Source: Batillaria attramentaria (lineage: Eukaryota; Mollusca; Gastropoda; Batillariidae). Taken from it: a stretch of DNA of 64,000 nucleotides. Made by a program: the position numbers and the translations under genes. Positions 23,136 through 35,016 of this stretch are shown piece after piece. Each line of letters starts with the position of its first letter. Position 1 is the first letter of the stretch. The notes under the pieces are model-generated. The model saw only the letters and a program-made list of their open reading frames with translations, ran no database searches and was not told where the DNA came from. The stretch is from NCBI GenBank assembly GCA_018292915.2, contig JACVVK020000476.1, positions 1 to 64,000 of the forward strand, written 5' to 3'.

Positions 23136-23838
23136 GGTTTGCAGTTACATGCTTATATCGTGCGAAACACAGTCTATTGTCACGTGAAAACAATCATAAA
23201 GACAAAATAACACCAGGAGATGGAGCTGAGGTAACTCAGGTACGAGAATATGATTCCGTTGTTCAGATATTGTCAATAGTTCCATACCTACATACCGGGG
23301 ACATATTGTAAAGAAATTCTGTGAGTCATTTTTTATCGAGAGCCTATGCTCTGTATCAAACGTAGGCCGTATTATCACGCGCCTGTGACTGACACGCCGA
23401 GTCGCTACCCGAGACAGAGGTTTCACGGGCACCCCTACTCGCGCTATAGAATTCTATTGTTGTAAAGCGGTGACGCGCGAACAGGTGAACTTGTATTCGC
23501 GTGAGCTCGTTCACTAGACGAAAAATTTTGTATCATTTCTGAGACGATTGACGAAGCGAGAGGTCGACCGTTTTTATCCGACTCCAGCACTGTCGAGGGC
23601 CGTCCGATTTCAGATGTCGAGGCCTGTGTTGTTGTTGCAGCTATAACTGCTGTGGAGCTGTTGCTGCTGTTGTAGCTGTTGTAGTCATCCCGGACCGAGA
23701 ACCGAGGTAACTATAGTTAAATATCGCGATCGGAAATTATCGTATATCGAATATCGACCCGAATAGCCAGTCAGCTGGTAGACTAGGTTTTTAGTTCGTC
23801 GAATTGCGATGTTTCAGATGACGTGCGGTATGGTGTGG

Positions 23839-24366
23839 TGTAACGGGTAGTGGGCAGTTGCGATGGGTGTCCCCTCTAAACCGTGCCGTGGCCCGGTGAG
23901 CAGATACCGTCCCCTCGCCCCTGAGTCTACCTGCCTAGTCTAAGGAGGTTGTGATCTCCCAACACCGTAGTGATCGGCCAAGAACGATTCCTGGTGTTTT
24001 GTGACGTTGTGCTGTGGAGTTGCAGTAACGGATCGTCTCGCAGACTTCACCTCTCACCGAGGGGTTTGTCATCATTTCAGTATGATCAAATGATCAGTCG
24101 TCTCCATGTCAATTTACATGTACTGTAACCGTACCATGTGTCATGTCAGTATTGTTCATATGTTTTTACATTGATTATTTGTCTGATTGTCTACTTGTCT
24201 CTGCTTCAGTCTGATTGTGTGCTTGTTTCTGTTTCAATGTAATAAATACTGCCATGGGACTAAAGTTCGAAAGGGTTTGTTGTGGGAGTCAGACATATCA
24301 TTACAATACTTTCTGACTGTCTATCTAGCTTTAGCCAGACAGAAATATAAAACCCGTTTCGTTACA
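23839..24366. mobile_element. Possible solo LTR
   Basis: Starts TGTAACGGGT and ends ACCCGTTTCGTTACA, giving TG...CA ends with inverted termini, and holds AATAAA at about 24241. I found no target-site duplication, so the call is weak. Confidence 0.3.
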
Positions 24367-24618
24367 CATATACACAGCCTGTGTGTATACTCCGGTAAAA
24401 TTGTGTATGGATACACACGCTCCGTGGCATTTCTACCATCAAACCGGGGACATTGTCCGATTTTGCTCATATTTCACTAGTAACATCATTTTTAGTCAAG
24501 AAATACGATAAAAAGTAAAAAATAGAACTTTGACACACCGGGGACGTCCCCGGTTCCGGAGTGTCCCCGATTTGTGGAAAAATTTGCCCGTGTGTGTCCC
24601 CGGTCTCCGGTAAATACA

Positions 24619-24650
<32 letters not shown>

Positions 24651-25784
24651 ACCTCTCACTACCTCTCTCTCTCTCTCTCTCTCTCAGCAGGAGTGGCTCT
24701 GGTGGAACGAGGTCGCATTCGCCCACCAGTCATACTCATTTCCGATCAGTGCACTTCTGATACTGAATTTCCTTCCGTGCTGGTTTCAGATATGGATAAT
24801 CATGTAATGACATATGCTGACGCGATGATGTAACTGTTAGAACATTTTGTCCTGTCAGTCCCTCAGGAATGAATAACGTTCAGCTTGACTGTACAGCTAG
24901 GGTATTTCCCCCCCCCCCAACCGCCCCATTAGTGCCATCTCCATGCAATCACGCTTGAGCCTCCCCCTCCCCCCGTTGTTTGAATTTTGGAGCCTCTGCG
25001 CCCCCCCCCCCCCCCCCCTCCTAATGTGGCAAGGACATTAAACCAGCTAGCCAGTCTGAAAGCAGATTTACGATATTCCATATACACGCAAACACGAACT
25101 GATTTCGAAGACCGGACACAGCACGGATTTTTAAGAAACAGCCTTTTCCTCATCATTCTGTTCAGTTCTGAGTAGAGCTACACTCGTCTAACTGGGACAT
25201 GACGCACCAGTCGATTCACTGATTTTTTTTTTTCAAAAACGTCTTGCCACACCTGCACTGATGGCTGCTCGTGAGATGTCAGGGGGAAAAAAAAGCATGA
25301 CGTACATGACTCGAGTATTGCCACACAGCACACGAAAACAATGGCCATCTCCCTCCATACTGCTACAGGCTGATCGAGGCATGAGTAACCATCGTTTATC
25401 ATATTAGGCAAGAGAGACTGTTTCCGATCTCATGCGTGACTGTCATGATGTGCGCGGGCAAACGACCGTGTGGGCGAGCGGACGAGCTCGCGTGTGTCAA
25501 AGAGAGAGAGAGAGAGAGTTGTATATTTCAACAGCTTCTCGACTACAGTTCATCCTGATTTACGTGACATTATCATAAGTGCCGCATTACTTATACTGCC
25601 CACTCACAACCAGACCCAGACGCGGGCGGATAATGATGGCCATAACAACAACGACAACAACAACAATGTTAACGACAACGATCATGACAACAACAACAAA
25701 ACGGAAGACGAAAATAGGGATACCTGATGAACCAGCAGTATATGCATCGGCATGAGAGTATTTTTCCGAAAATAGACACCTTAT

Positions 25785-27255
25785 TTCACTGAAACTGAGG
25801 TTGGAGAAACGCAGTATCAACCCCGTATAAACCCAGGATACATGTAGATAGACATTTTATTTCACTGAAACTGGTGTTGGAGAAACCCAGTCCCAACCCC
25901 GTATGAACCCAGCATACATGTAGATAGACACCTTATTTCACTGAAACTGATGTTGGAGGCAAGCAGTATCAACCCAGTATCAACCGAGTATGCATGTCCA
26001 CAGACACCTTATATCATTGAAACTCATGTTGGAGAAACCCAATATCAATCCCGTATGAACCCAGTATACATGTAAATAGACACTTAATATAACTGAAACT
26101 GATGCTGGGGAAACCCAGTATCAACCCAGGATACATGTTGATAGACACTTAGTTTCACTGAAACTGATGTTGGAGAAACCCATTCCCAACTCCGAATGAA
26201 CCCAGAACATGTAGATAGACACCTTATTTCACTGAAACTAATGTTGGAGGCACGCAGTATCAACCTAGTATCAACCCAGTATATATGTAGATAGACACCT
26301 CATTTCACTGAAACTAATGTTGGAGGCACGCAGTATCAACCTAGTATCAACCCAGTATATATGTAGATAGACACCTTATTTCACTGAAACTAATGTTGGA
26401 GGCACGCAGTATCAACCTAGTATCAACCCAGTATATATGTAGATAGACACCTCATTTCACTGAAACTAATGTTGGAGGCACGCAGTATCAACCTAGTATC
26501 AACCCAGTATATATGTAGATAGACACCTTATTTCACTGAAACTAATGTTGGAGGCACGCAGTATCAACCCAGTATCAACCCAGTATACATGTAGATAGAC
26601 ACCTCATTTCACTGAAACTAATGTTGGAGGCACGCAGTATCAACCTAGTATCAACCCAGTATATATGTAGATAGACACCTCATTTCACTGAAACTGATGT
26701 TGGAGAAACCCAGTCCCAACCCCGTATGAACCCTGGACATGTAGATAGACACCTTATTTCACTGAAATTGATGTTGGAGGCACGCAGTATCAACCCAGTA
26801 TACATGTAGACAGACACCTTATATCATTGAAACTGATGTTGGAGAAACCCAGTCCCAACCCCGTATGAACCCTGGACATGTAGATAGACACCTCATTTCA
26901 CTGAAACTGATGTTGGAGAAACCCAGTCCCAACCCCGTATGAACCCTGGACATGTAGATAGACACCTTATTTCACTGAAATTGATGTTGGAGGCACGCAG
27001 TATCAACCCAGTATACATGTAGACAGACACCTTATATCATTGAAACTGATGTTGGAGAAAGCCAGTATCAACCTCGTATGAACCCAGTATGCATGTAAAT
27101 AGACAATTTGTATAACCGAAACTGAAGTTGGAGAAACCCAGTATCAACCCTGTATGAACCCAGTATACATGTAGATATAGACACTTTATATCACTGAAAC
27201 TGATGCTTGAGAAACCCACTATCAACCCTGTCAAAACCCACTATCAACCTACAGC
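25785..27255. repeat. Satellite array, ~75-bp unit, about 20 copies
   Basis: Unit contains TAGATAGACACCTTATTTCA, CTGAAACTGATGTTGGAG and GTATCAACCCAGTATACATG. The middle part (about 26220-26660) consists of nearly identical copies of a variant with GAGGCACGCAGTATCAACCT. Confidence 0.9.
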
Positions 27256-27302
27256 AGTAGAGGTAAAAAAAAAAAGTCTGAATGCTCTTGGTATAAACAG
27301 CT

Positions 27303-27457
27303 TACATGATTAGTTCTCGTGGTTTACGGCGAAAGACTAACCCCTCGATGGTTCGATTGTGTGCGTAGCTACCTGGCCGGAGACTCGGTAGCTACACAAA
27401 CAATCGAACCATCTCGGGGTTAGTCTTTCGCCGTAAACCACGAGAACTAATCATGTA
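27303..27457. repeat. Long near-perfect hairpin
   Basis: Arms of about 70 nt (27303-27374 and 27388-27457) pair almost completely; for example TTAGTTCTCGTGGTTTACGG and its complement CCGTAAACCACGAGAACTAA. The loop is about 12 nt. The flank 27460-27610 recurs inverted at 36436-36571. Confidence 0.85.
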
Positions 27458-28054
27458 CGCTCTGTATCTATCGTCACACCACTTAGACGCGTCCGTAATG
27501 CTGGCACTGAAGAAACAGAAACGTACTCGACCACACTGAGCGCTCCAGTAGTGTAACAACAGTCGTAGACTTTGAATGTTCGACCACACGCGCAAAGTGT
27601 AAACAACACTGTATATCGCATACATAGCTGTACCAGTCCTCAGGAAAGAGTATTTCCAGCTAACAGGCGCACCCACGAGCGAAACTTGGCTTGGGTTGGC
27701 TAAGAAAAGATGGAATTAGCCCGTTTAAAAGTTCGCGATGATACCATTTCAGGATCAGAATTCTGACTATCTATTTCTCAATCAGTATTCTGAGTACAGG
27801 GACGTGCGAATACTGTTACACGCCTATGACTGTTACTGTTAGCAGGACGTTCCTAGCTGTGATTCCGGGCAGGACGTAATTTACATATCGCGATCATTTA
27901 TACACACACATGACATCCCCGGCTGAGCACTCTACTGGCGAACTGCGAAACGAGTTGGGAAAATCCGGCGAGCTAAACCAGTAAGTCAGTCCAGTTTTAA
28001 CCACGTGTGTAATAATAATTCGTGGAGAATCGCGCTTTACTAAACGCCCTGATC

Positions 28055-28870
28055 TTATTCGGGTAGTTACTCACTTTTGAAACAATTTGTGAAGATTCTC
28101 GCTCTACCAGTTGTCCTGATTTGGGAAAAGTGTGGTGGTGGTGGTGTTTTTTCAGGTAGTTACTCACTTTTGAAACAATTTGTGAAGATTCCCGCTATAC
28201 AGATGTCCTGATTTGGTAAATTTGTTGTGGTAGTGGTGGTGTCTTTTTTCAGGTAGTTACTCACTTTTGAAACAATTTGTGAAGCTTCTCGCTGTACCAG
28301 TTGTCCTGATTTGGGAAAAGTGTGGCGGTGGTGGTGTTCTTTTCAGGTACTCACTTACTTTTTAAACAATTTGTGAAGATTCTCGCTCTACCAGTTGTCC
28401 TGATTTGGTAAAACTGTGGTGGTGTGTTGTTGCTGCTGTTGCTGTTGTTGTTTTTAGGGTTTTTTTTTTTTTTTTTGGGGGGGGGGGGGTAGTTACTTTT
28501 GGAACAATGTGTGAGGATCCGCGCTCTACCAGTTGTCCTGATCTGGTAAAACTGCGGTGGTGGTGGTGGTGTCTTTTTCAGGTAGTTACTCGCTTCTGAA
28601 AAAAAAAAAAAAACTGTGAAGATCCGCACTCTACCAGTTGTCCTGATTTGGTAAAACGGTGGTGGTGGTAGTGTTTTTGTCAGGTAGTAACTCACTTTTG
28701 AAACAATACTTGGTGAAGATTCGCGCTTTACTAACCGTCGTGATTTGGTAAGATTCTGTTTTTTTCTCCAGGTAGTTACTCCCTTTTTGAAACAATAAGT
28801 TATGAAGATTCGCGCTTTTCAGAGCATCCTGACTGGTAAAACTGTAGGTATTTTTCTGATAGTTAACTCC
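28055..28870. repeat. ~90-bp tandem array upstream of gene C
   Basis: About eight copies containing GGTAGTTACTCACTTTTGAA, TTTGTGAAGATTC, CTCTACCAGTTGTCCTGATT and a (GTG)n stretch. Ends about 200 bp before the gene C start codon. Confidence 0.88.
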
Positions 28871-29073
28871 TAAATACCCACCCTACCTACCTCACCTCAC
28901 CCCACCCTCTCGATCTCTTGGAATCTTTCCCTTATACTGCGTTCGACGGACATATTACTTAGCGGCATATGCCTTTGTCACAGAGACCCGGGCTGTACAC
29001 ACAAGACCGTGACCTCACCACCCGCCATCCGTACCAAGAAAATAATTGAGGCCATCGCTGTCAGCAGGACACG

Positions 29074-29162
29074 ATGAAAAGCTCCGTGTCAACAACGTGC
29101 TGTGCTGTGATCCTGGCCTGCTTCCTGGTGTCGCTCTCGTCAGCAGGCACTGCTGATGCTTC
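29074..29162 (+). CDS. Gene C exon 1 (signal peptide), assigned by phase
   Basis: ATG then a leader containing [19 protein letters not shown]. Donor TC|GTGAGA, phase 2, same as exon 1 of genes B and D. The next family exon is 14 kb downstream. Confidence 0.6.
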
Positions 29163-29763
29163 GTGAGATCTTATGATATTTTGATTATTTTTAAGCGGGC
29201 TAATTCCATCTTTGCGAAGCCAACTTATGTTTTGAAACAGTTTCAATTCAAAATACTTTATATTGTCTGGTTAAGAGAGAATCTAAAACAGAAAATCCTC
29301 TTTGGCCTCACATGATGCTCTGTTACAGGTAAGATAAAGTACGGTCATTAAAGACTGTGATATAAAATATAAAAGTAAAATAGGGTTTAATGTTAAGGTC
29401 AAACAAACTTCACAAACAATTTAAAACAAATAATCACACATAGAACTGCCGCGGTTAACCGGTTTACCGGTTAAAACCGGTTCCCATTTGAACCGGTTCG
29501 CCGAACCGGTTCGAGTTGCCGCGAACCGGTGTTTTGGTCATAGACTATAGTACACGTACTAAAATTACTTTAAGTCATCTTTTTAAGTTGTTTCTCTATA
29601 GAGAAACAACTTTATGAGACGGGGACGATTTTGCTGCGCGCAGCAGCAAGTTTCAGTGATACAAAACAAGACTGTGACGTTTCTCCACACAATACTTACT
29701 TTCACGCACACAGTGACGTAACGAAATATGCGTCATAGACACTGCGTTCTTTTTGGCGGGAGT

Positions 29764-29822
<59 letters not shown>

Positions 29823-30770
29823 GATGTAATGATGGCTATCTCCTAAACCACCTCGTTGGAGGCCTTTTTACTTTGAAATAAAATGGGAATTCACCTTCTC
29901 CAGACCTACCTTTCACGAATTTTATCCTGCGGCATTTTCAAAGGAGTTATCGCCGATTTTAAAAAAATCGAATTTTTTCGGAAAAAATGTTCAAATGGAT
30001 TCATTTTCTGAAATTGCGAAGATCATCCAATTATACTGCCTGTTTTCGTAGCACAGCTCTGTAGCTCTGACAGGTTTTGTGTAAGAAAAATGTTTCCGAG
30101 GTAGGGGTGGTTTGCATGTAAGGCCAAATATCTATTAAAAGACTCCTTCAAATTACTCATCGTTCCGGTATTTTTGTCACTTGTGCCAACTGCACATATG
30201 ACGTGAACTACTGCACTATTATAGCTTTAGTATTAAGAATAACAGAGCTTTTAGATAAACACATTTTTTAATGTTTCTGCGAGAAGCGCCGGTCAAAAAA
30301 GTTCCAATACTGCAATTTCGTAAGTACAATTCAAGGCACTTAAGTCCACGTTTCATCAGCTCTCTAGATCTTCCAGATTTTATGTCAAAATTAATTTAGT
30401 AACGGAAGTCACAAAAGCAACAAAGAAATCACAAGATATGCAGAAGTATCATCTGTCAGACGAGCAGCGTGAGGCTGACGTCAAATGTTTGGTTCACAGA
30501 CAAAATCTGCAAGTATCGTCACTGCTTCCGACATTTCATCAGCCCTCTAGATCTTCCAGATTTCATGTGAAAAATAATTCAGTCGGAGAAGTCACAAAGC
30601 CAACAGGGAAATCACAAGACATGAACAAGCATCCTCAGACCATCTCAGTGCTAGAGGCTGACGTCAAAAGTTTATTTCACGGAATTGACGTCATCTCTCT
30701 CTCTCTCTCTCTCTCTGTGTATGACGACCTGCCTGAGGCTGACGTCAAATGTTTAGTTCACGGAACTGAC

Positions 30771-30806
<36 letters not shown>

Positions 30807-33800
30807 ACTGATAGGCTAGTCTAATTAGGCTTTTTATATAGCGGAAGGTAGAACAAATTTGATCCTAACTTTTTATTACAGAAATCAGTAGAGCACAGGC
30901 CCCTAATGCTGTGGTGGTCTCCGTGAATATTTTCTCCGTCCGCGTCACCGTTAAAAACGACCGTTTATCTTGCCATTTTCACTATATGAGCCCTATAAAT
31001 GGGCTTTTGAGGGTGTGCACAAAGTATGCGTGTTTGCGGGTACAGAAATGCGCAGAACTCCACTCTAAATACGGTCACTGTTAGACAAGACATGCATTGT
31101 TGACATACTGAAATTTTACCCCAATCAGAGTGATGCTTCCTGGAAAATTGCGGCCATCAGTTGGCCGTTGGTTCAAAGGACCCTGTAAAACGGCGATATT
31201 TGATGCTTGTGCACTTATCAGGTCACTGCAGGTGACATGTATCGCGGAAAACATTTACGATCATTGAACAGTTTAGTCAGGAAACGCTTCTTTGGCGTTG
31301 TGAAGTTCCCTTGTCACCGCATGTGCAGGTACGTATGAAATATGATATCCAAGTGAGCACGTTTTTCGGTAGCGATATTTTGGGGGTGTACTTACTAAAG
31401 TAGTTGCTGCGTTGTGAGTAGTGAACGGTTTTTCTCAAAGGGCAGTGCACACTCAAGAATAGTATCCCAGTTGTGTCATATCAAAAGTTCATCGAAATCG
31501 CTTTTGTACTTTTGTCACAAACAGCCAACGAAAGTGCAACCTGTTTAATAATGGCTGAATATGCGTAATGATGGGAGTAGGGACACTTGATTGGTTGCTG
31601 TGATAAGGTGTATCCGCGAAAACAAGTATAATATGATGCAAATATTCGGGCACATGCTTGGTGTTTCAGAAGTATCTTCCAGAACTTGTATGAGAGATTC
31701 ATTGCTTATAGATGGCCGTTAATTGAAGCTATCAGTTCCCTATATGGGCTGAAAGCGGTGCTTACCAAAAGAGCCTGCCATAATTGCTACACTTGATGCA
31801 ATTTCTTTTTATACATTTGTCTTGGTGGAAAAGACAATGACTAGTCGTATGAAGAAAGATCCGTGAATTTAAACAAGCACGTCTTCTTTACAGCGGTCAT
31901 TATTTTTACCCATTTTTTTTCCATTTCCTTCATTACATGCTGCGTGGGGGGGTAGGTTTATATTTTGCCACCAGTTTTAACTTGTCATTGTTTAACATAT
32001 TGGAAAAAGTAGAGTGATTCCAGGAGAAGGAAAATGTGCATCCCACATCAAATTTCATGAACTCTTCACTGCTTGAAAAAGGTGACTTAAATTACCTTTT
32101 TCTAATTAAACAGAGCATTAACTGCTACGGGGGTAGGTTACCAAGTAGCCAGATATGACGGCCACATTGTACACAGCGTTTTTTGTTATTGACCAACTTT
32201 TAGAGGAGAGGCTTGGCACTTACGTGTTACTAGCCCATCCACTATGTCCCTTTGGCTGTGAGGGGTAATGAGGGGAATCCATATTGTGGTTGGGTTCAAA
32301 AATTGACTATACACAGCAAAGATTACAAATGACGCCGCTGCAGCAGGTATTGTGCACACACTTCAAGTTTGACTACTGGATATGTTAGGCCAGACACCCT
32401 GCGGTGGTCCAACGAAATGACAACAGATTTGCCTGTAGCAGCTCTCAGTTATCAAATCTTCCTTTTTCCATATAAACGCCAATTCTCTTACTGATGGGGA
32501 CCGGGCTGGCATATTACGCTGCTGCAGCTGCTACGTTTGACAGATCATTTGCAGACGCACATCATGCTTTAGAGAAATGGTCCAGCATCCCTAAAATACT
32601 ATTACAAGTATACCTGTTTGCCTCAAATTCTAACGCACTCAGAAAATGTCGGACATTTTCATTAATTCCTGTTTTGAGGTACAGGTACACAAATTAGACA
32701 AACTTAATATGAAACTTCCAGTAAAATAAAATTACACAAATGCAAATAAAAAACAATAGACACAAAAGCAAATCTGTGAAATCTCTTTTATTTTCAAGGT
32801 GTTTTTTCTTGGGAACAAACGCCGTTATGTTGTCTTTTTTTGGACATTCACAAATTTACAAATGAAAATTACTGGCATACATTACTGACAAAATGTGATG
32901 GAGAGTATGTAGAACACAACATCAAGTCTACAGTAGTAAGTGGCTGAATTCATTTCAAGTGTTATGAGGTACGTTAATCACACGGCAAACATGTTTACAA
33001 GGTCAAGGTCATCGGTTTGTCTGTGTACTCCCAAACATTTTATTTCATTGCTGTGTTAGAGTAAGAAAAAGAACAAGCAGTCACAAGCACCAGGCAAAAC
33101 AAAATTAGCACAAACGATGTTTGTATGAGAAGATTTCTTGTGGACAGCTTTGGTGACCTTGACCTTGGGAGTAAAGGTCATAGAGACTGGGTGAAAATTT
33201 TGTAAACTTTTGGCATAACATTGCCTAATATGCATTGATAAGAATGCCTTTCTGGTGACCTCTAGCAAAGGTCAAGGTCACGCTTGAGTTATGAAGATTT
33301 TGCAGTCATATTTTTATTCTGAGGATGCTGTGAACTCACCAAACCACGGGGACAAAAGTTAGCAGCACCAAAATGCTAATTCTGAGCGATGAAGTAAAAT
33401 GTTTTGGAGTAAACGGACAAACCAATGACCTTGACCTTGAAAACATGTTTGCCGTGTGATTAACATAGCTCATAACACTTGAAATGAATTCAGCCACACA
33501 CTACTATAGACTTGAGGTTGTGTTCTACATAATTTCCATTGCACTGTGCTAGTGCTGAACTAGCAGCCATTATTAAACAGACTGCACTTTCGTTGGCTGT
33601 TTGTGACAAAAGTACAAAAGCGATTTTGATGAACTTTTGATATGACACAACTGGGATACTATTCTTGAGTGTGCACTGCCCTTTGAGAAAAACCGTTCAC
33701 TACTCACAACGCAGCAACTACTTTAGTAAGTACACCCCCAAAATATCGCTACCGAAAAACGTGCTCACTTGGATATCATATTTCATACGTACCTGCACAT

Positions 33801-34985
33801 GCGGTGACAAGGGAACTTCACAACACCAAAGAAGCGTTTCCTGACTAAACTGTTCAATGATCGTAAATGTTTTCCGCGGTACATGTCACCTACAGTGACC
33901 TGATAAGTGCACAAGCATCAAATACCGCCGTTTTACAGGGTCCTTTGAACCAACGGCCAAACTGATGGCGGCAATTTTCCAGGAAGCATCACTCTGATTG
34001 GGGTAAAATTTCAGTATGTCAACAATGCATGTCTTGTCTAACAGTGACCGTATTTAGAGTGGAGTTCTGCGCATTTCTGTACCCGCAAACACGCATACTT
34101 TGTGCACACCCTCAAAAGCCCATTTATAGGGCTCATATAGTGAAAATGGCAAGATAAACGGTCGTTTTTAACGGTGACGCGGACGGAGAAAAAATTCACG
34201 GAGACCACCGCAGCATTAGGGGCCTGTGTTCCTCTGAAATTTGTAATAAAAAGTTAGGATCAAATTTGTTCTACCTTGTTCAGCAATTTTCCTAGCCTAT
34301 GAGGCATGTCACTGATCTTAATAGCCGTAAACTTTTCTTCTCCGCCCATATCAAATCACAAATTGATTATATTTCAACTGTGTGGGACGGATGTGGTGAA
34401 CTACACAGAAAAAGGCTAAATTCACTTTACAAACGAGCTGTTAAAATGGTTTTGCCGGGACCTATCCCGACTATCGATAAAATGAAGAAACTAGGTATAC
34501 TCCCCCTTCAACAACAGCTCATATACAATAAATGTGTTTTAATGCACAAAATTCTAAATGACTCAGCTCCGCAATACTTATCATCTTTCTTTACCTCACG
34601 GCATGACTGTAGCCGGACCTCGAGGAACGGTATTTTGACGTTACCCCTACCTCGTATTGACCTTTATAAAACTAGTCTCTCATTTGCTGGAGCATCACTG
34701 TGGAACTCACTTCCGATGCCTATAAAGTCAGCAACTTCTCTAAAAACATTTAAAGCATTATTACGACGGTATTTGTTTGACTGTCTGTAGTGCGAACTAG
34801 TATTTGCAAATTGATGCTCACCATAATGCGTATTCCTACTCAGATCGCGTGATGGACTACTTTTTTTTTCTTTTTTTTTTTTTCTCTCTCTCTCTATGCA
34901 TGCATGTTTGATGTTCCAGGCACGCTCAGTTCCAGATGGAACTACAAATGTTTGACCTTGACACAGTGTGTGTACGCGCGCGCGC

Positions 34986-35016
<31 letters not shown>

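Larger units (their letters stand above)
14988..29073. other. Intergenic region between genes B and C
   Basis: Fourteen kilobases with no supportable gene. In order: tRNA-like head, 60-bp minisatellite, SINEs, degenerate direct duplications (17860-20750), a CCCCGGTTTCC minisatellite, a possible solo LTR, a 75-bp satellite array, a long hairpin and a 90-bp tandem array that reaches to within 200 bp of the gene C start codon. Confidence 0.65.

Noticed and set aside
23839..24366. Complete LTR retrotransposon
   Set aside because: Only one LTR-like sequence, no gag/pol ORF, no primer-binding site seen and no target duplication; retained only as a weak solo-LTR call.
25785..27255. Regular repeats resembling a CRISPR-like array
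   Set aside because: Eukaryotic satellite: the units are contiguous with no unique spacers and there are no cas genes.
28351..28695. 114-codon Pro-rich minus-strand ORF
   Set aside because: Translation of the 90-bp tandem array upstream of gene C.
32494..32697. 67-codon ORF inside the foldback element
   Set aside because: Short, no recognisable domain, and too small for a transposase.
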